A stretch of 64,000 nt of DNA, taken from positions 382,501-446,500 of the forward strand of contig JACEVL010000835.1 in NCBI GenBank assembly GCA_020284085.1, written 5' to 3'. A model generated the notes under the pieces. The model saw nothing but the letters and a program-made list of their open reading frames with translations. It was not told the DNA's origin and searched no databases. Below, one piece after another: positions 61,887 to 64,000 of this stretch (within the stretch, counting starts at the first letter, position 1; each line of letters opens with the position of its first letter). This DNA is from Aporrectodea caliginosa. Taxonomy: Eukaryota; Annelida; Clitellata; Crassiclitellata; Lumbricidae. A program made the translations under genes and the position numbers.

Positions 61887-62696
61887 AATAAAATACAGCC
61901 TGTAAAAACAAAGTTTTTTACTATATCCATCTAGTATCCTATAACGTGTACTCTGAAAATAGTCCGCGTTCATTTTACGACATAGCGTGCGTTTAATGAG
62001 GCAGCGCGCCCGTTTTTGTTGCGGCCAATGGCAACGCTGCGTATCGGAAAAGGTGATTCCTCGATTCGAAAAGTTTAGTCCCCGATTCCATAAGCTTGCC
62101 TTTTTTGGGGAGCTGAAATTTTTATAGAATGAAGTGTCTGCGAGGGCGAGTCTATCTGCCAAGTTTCAGGACGATTGAATGATTGTAAGTGATCGAATTA
62201 ATCGTCGCAAGATTTGACTTTTTAGCCTGTGGCTCAAACAAACAAACAAACAAACAAGATTTCCGTAAGTTAAACTAGATGGATAATAAAATACAGCCCT
62301 TAAAAACAAAGTTTTTTACTATATCCATCTAGTATCCTATAATGCGTCTTACGAACCAGTTACCTCTACAAATATATAGTACGCGTTCATTTTACGACAT
62401 AGCGTGCGTTTAATCAGGCAGCGCGCCCGTTTTTGTTGCGGCCAATGACAACGCTGCGTATCGGAAAAGGGGATTCCCCGATTCGAAAAGTTGAGTCCCC
62501 GATTCTATAAGCTTGCCTTTTTTGGGGAGCTGAAATTTTTATAGAATGAAGTGTCTGCGATGGCGAGTCTATCTGCCAAGTTTCAGGACGATTGAATGAT
62601 TGTAAGTGATCGAACTAGTCGTCGCAAGATTTGACTTTTTAGCCTGTGGCTCAAACAAACAAGATTTCCGTAAGTTAAACTAGATGGATAAAAAGG
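61887..62696. repeat. Tandem duplication, period 398 bp
   Basis: Two direct copies start AATAAAATACAGCC at 61,887 and 62,285. Both contain TTTTACGACATAGCGTGCGT, GCCAATG(G/A)CAACGCTGCG and CAAGATTTGACTTTTTAGCC. Inside each, TCCATCTAGTATC and AACTAGATGGA form inverted ends flanked by TA, as in a Tc1/mariner-type MITE. The copies differ by a few percent, by a short replaced segment after CCTATAA and by the number of CAAA units. Confidence 0.92.
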
Positions 62697-62905
62697 GGGA
62701 AGGTCACTATAAGTGGAGGAACCTGTCACAGCAAATGTCCGGCAGTGAGCCAAGGCAGACCCACACGAGGAACAGATGTACAAACTGTCGGTAGAGCGCA
62801 AGGGGCGAGTAGATGTTGCAGATGTTGACTTTACACATGAAGTCGGAGAGATATTTGGGTGCAAGGTCAAGTTGAGATTTGGAGACCAGGAGAATTTTAT
62901 ATTGG
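62697..62905 (-). mobile_element. L2/CR1-type LINE fragment
   Basis: The minus strand reads DLAPKYLSDFM in one frame and STRPLRSTDSLYICSS, then CRTFAVTGSSTYSDLPPF in another. This order (APxYLSDL, TRxLRS, FAVxGxSxWNxLP) is typical of the C-terminal end of L2/CR1-type LINE polyproteins. A frameshift separates the blocks. It belongs to a different family from the 58.6-kb copy. Confidence 0.6.
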
Positions 62906-63097
62906 ATACGTGAGGTAAATCACGAGACTCGATGGAAAAGTCTGACTACGTAGTTTCTATCGGCACTAATGTCATCCGCTTATGTGGACTTCAGCGTAGA
63001 TTCATCGTAGCGGTCGTAATCGTGATAGTTGTAAGGTGTCGCAATCCAATTTGCTCGTCCGGTAAAGTAACTCAATCGCTCTCATATGCATTCCGGA

Positions 63098-63100
63098 AGA

Positions 63101-63138
<38 letters not shown>

Positions 63139-63225
63139 CTGTGTATGTGTGTGTAACTGTGTATGTGTGTGTAACTGTGTATGTATGTGTATGTATAATT
63201 ATATTTATATATATATATATACGTT
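63098..63225. repeat. (GT)n microsatellite with GTAACTGTGTAT units
   Basis: A GT run at 63,101-63,135, three GTAACTGTGTAT-type units and a TA-rich end. Confidence 0.95.
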
Positions 63226-64000
63226 AAAGAAACATTCACGGAGAATGACAATAAGTTTAATCTAATATATAATGACTTCTATAGTGCCGTTATCAGAATG
63301 TCCAAGACATCAGTCCATGGTCTCTTCAACTGAAATCGCAATCAACACTCGTAATCCATTGAAGCTGCTGGGTTGAAATCCGATAGCTCACTGGAACCAA
63401 AAGCAGGTGGATTCACATGAAAGTTTTCAATTTTGGATCTGAATAAGTTCAAAGAATTGACAGACCGAATCGCCTTCGAATGAAAATGTCCAGGAAGCGA
63501 ACACAGGGCACATCAACAGTCGCAGCATCCATCAACAGTAAAATATTTAGTGTACGGGAGAGCACGAAACTGTCAGTCAGATATTTAAATTGATTCTATG
63601 CTCAATTGGCATCAACTACAATTAAGGCAAAATCGGCGTAATAAGTGGACATTTGCTAGTCTTTGTTGTGGTGCTGGCAACTTAGGACCATAAGTATATT
63701 CAAACGCGCCTATTCCCATATCTAGCTAACGACCATGCGATTTTCTACACATTTCAGAAAATCTTTAGAAACCCAGTGGAAAAAGGTCGATCTCGCCATG
63801 CTTAGAGATATTAATAATATAACAGAACAGACATCTCTGCGCCTGGTCTGATGCGTGCCGTTACGCTCTTTCGAAAGAGTCATTCCCCAGATGGCAGCAC
63901 GCATTTCTGTTTCTCGAGCTGTAGGGTCAGATGAGGGGGAACGCAAGGTGGGCCAACCAGATTCGATCGCCGCGTAGCGGTCGACAACCAAGCACGTCGG
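63226..64000. other. No gene recognised
   Basis: An 89-codon minus-strand frame (63,722-63,991) shows no recognisable domain. It may be part of an element that continues past the window. Confidence 0.35.

Noticed and set aside
62583..62870. A 95-codon minus-strand frame as a gene
   Set aside because: The central part matches the C-terminal pattern of an L2/CR1-type LINE and is frameshifted.

Overview
The window is from a multicellular animal, most likely a marine invertebrate. The genes have many exons with animal-type splice sites. tRNA-derived SINEs, CR1/L2-type and other LINE relics and hAT elements are frequent, and microsatellites are very long. The palindrome TAGGCCTA occurs at least 24 times. 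The phylum cannot be fixed by eye: an acetylcholine-binding-protein-like gene would suit a mollusc or annelid, while the TAGGCCTA habit reminds me of echinoderms. Both points are weak.

Layout. 1-15.4 kb is gene-free repeat territory: SINE and LINE fragments, arrays of TGAC, GACA, GAT and ATCC, and a three-level nest at 11.47-13.96 kb (hAT relic containing a LINE, which contains a small hAT). An intact tRNA-Glu(CTC) gene lies at 15.4 kb on the minus strand. A 25-bp minisatellite (16.3-16.8 kb) and AT-rich DNA follow. A complete 12-exon organic-anion transporter gene of the SLCO4A1 type occupies 22.05-34.32 kb on the minus strand. Every exon junction was placed by hand and the reading frame closes across all of them, one through a GC-AG intron.

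37.6-48.6 kb (plus strand) holds the most interesting gene. Three sure exons, and a possible fourth for a signal peptide, encode the extracellular ligand-binding domain of a nicotinic-type Cys-loop receptor. The frame stops just after the last beta strand, with no membrane segments: the build of a secreted acetylcholine-binding protein. The Cys-loop is degenerate and one aromatic-box tyrosine is replaced. Large microsatellites fill its introns.

51.36-58.14 kb (minus strand) holds a large C2H2 zinc-finger gene, three exons and about 1,908 codons, with 14 finger-like motifs, an AT-hook-like motif and a basic patch. It converges tail to tail with the binding-protein gene. 58.2-64 kb returns to LINE and SINE copies, a 398-bp tandem duplication and a GT array.

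The three protein genes do not form an evident pathway: a membrane transporter, a probable secreted ligand-binding protein and a nuclear DNA-binding protein. All gene models are built from sequence alone, without transcripts or database searches.
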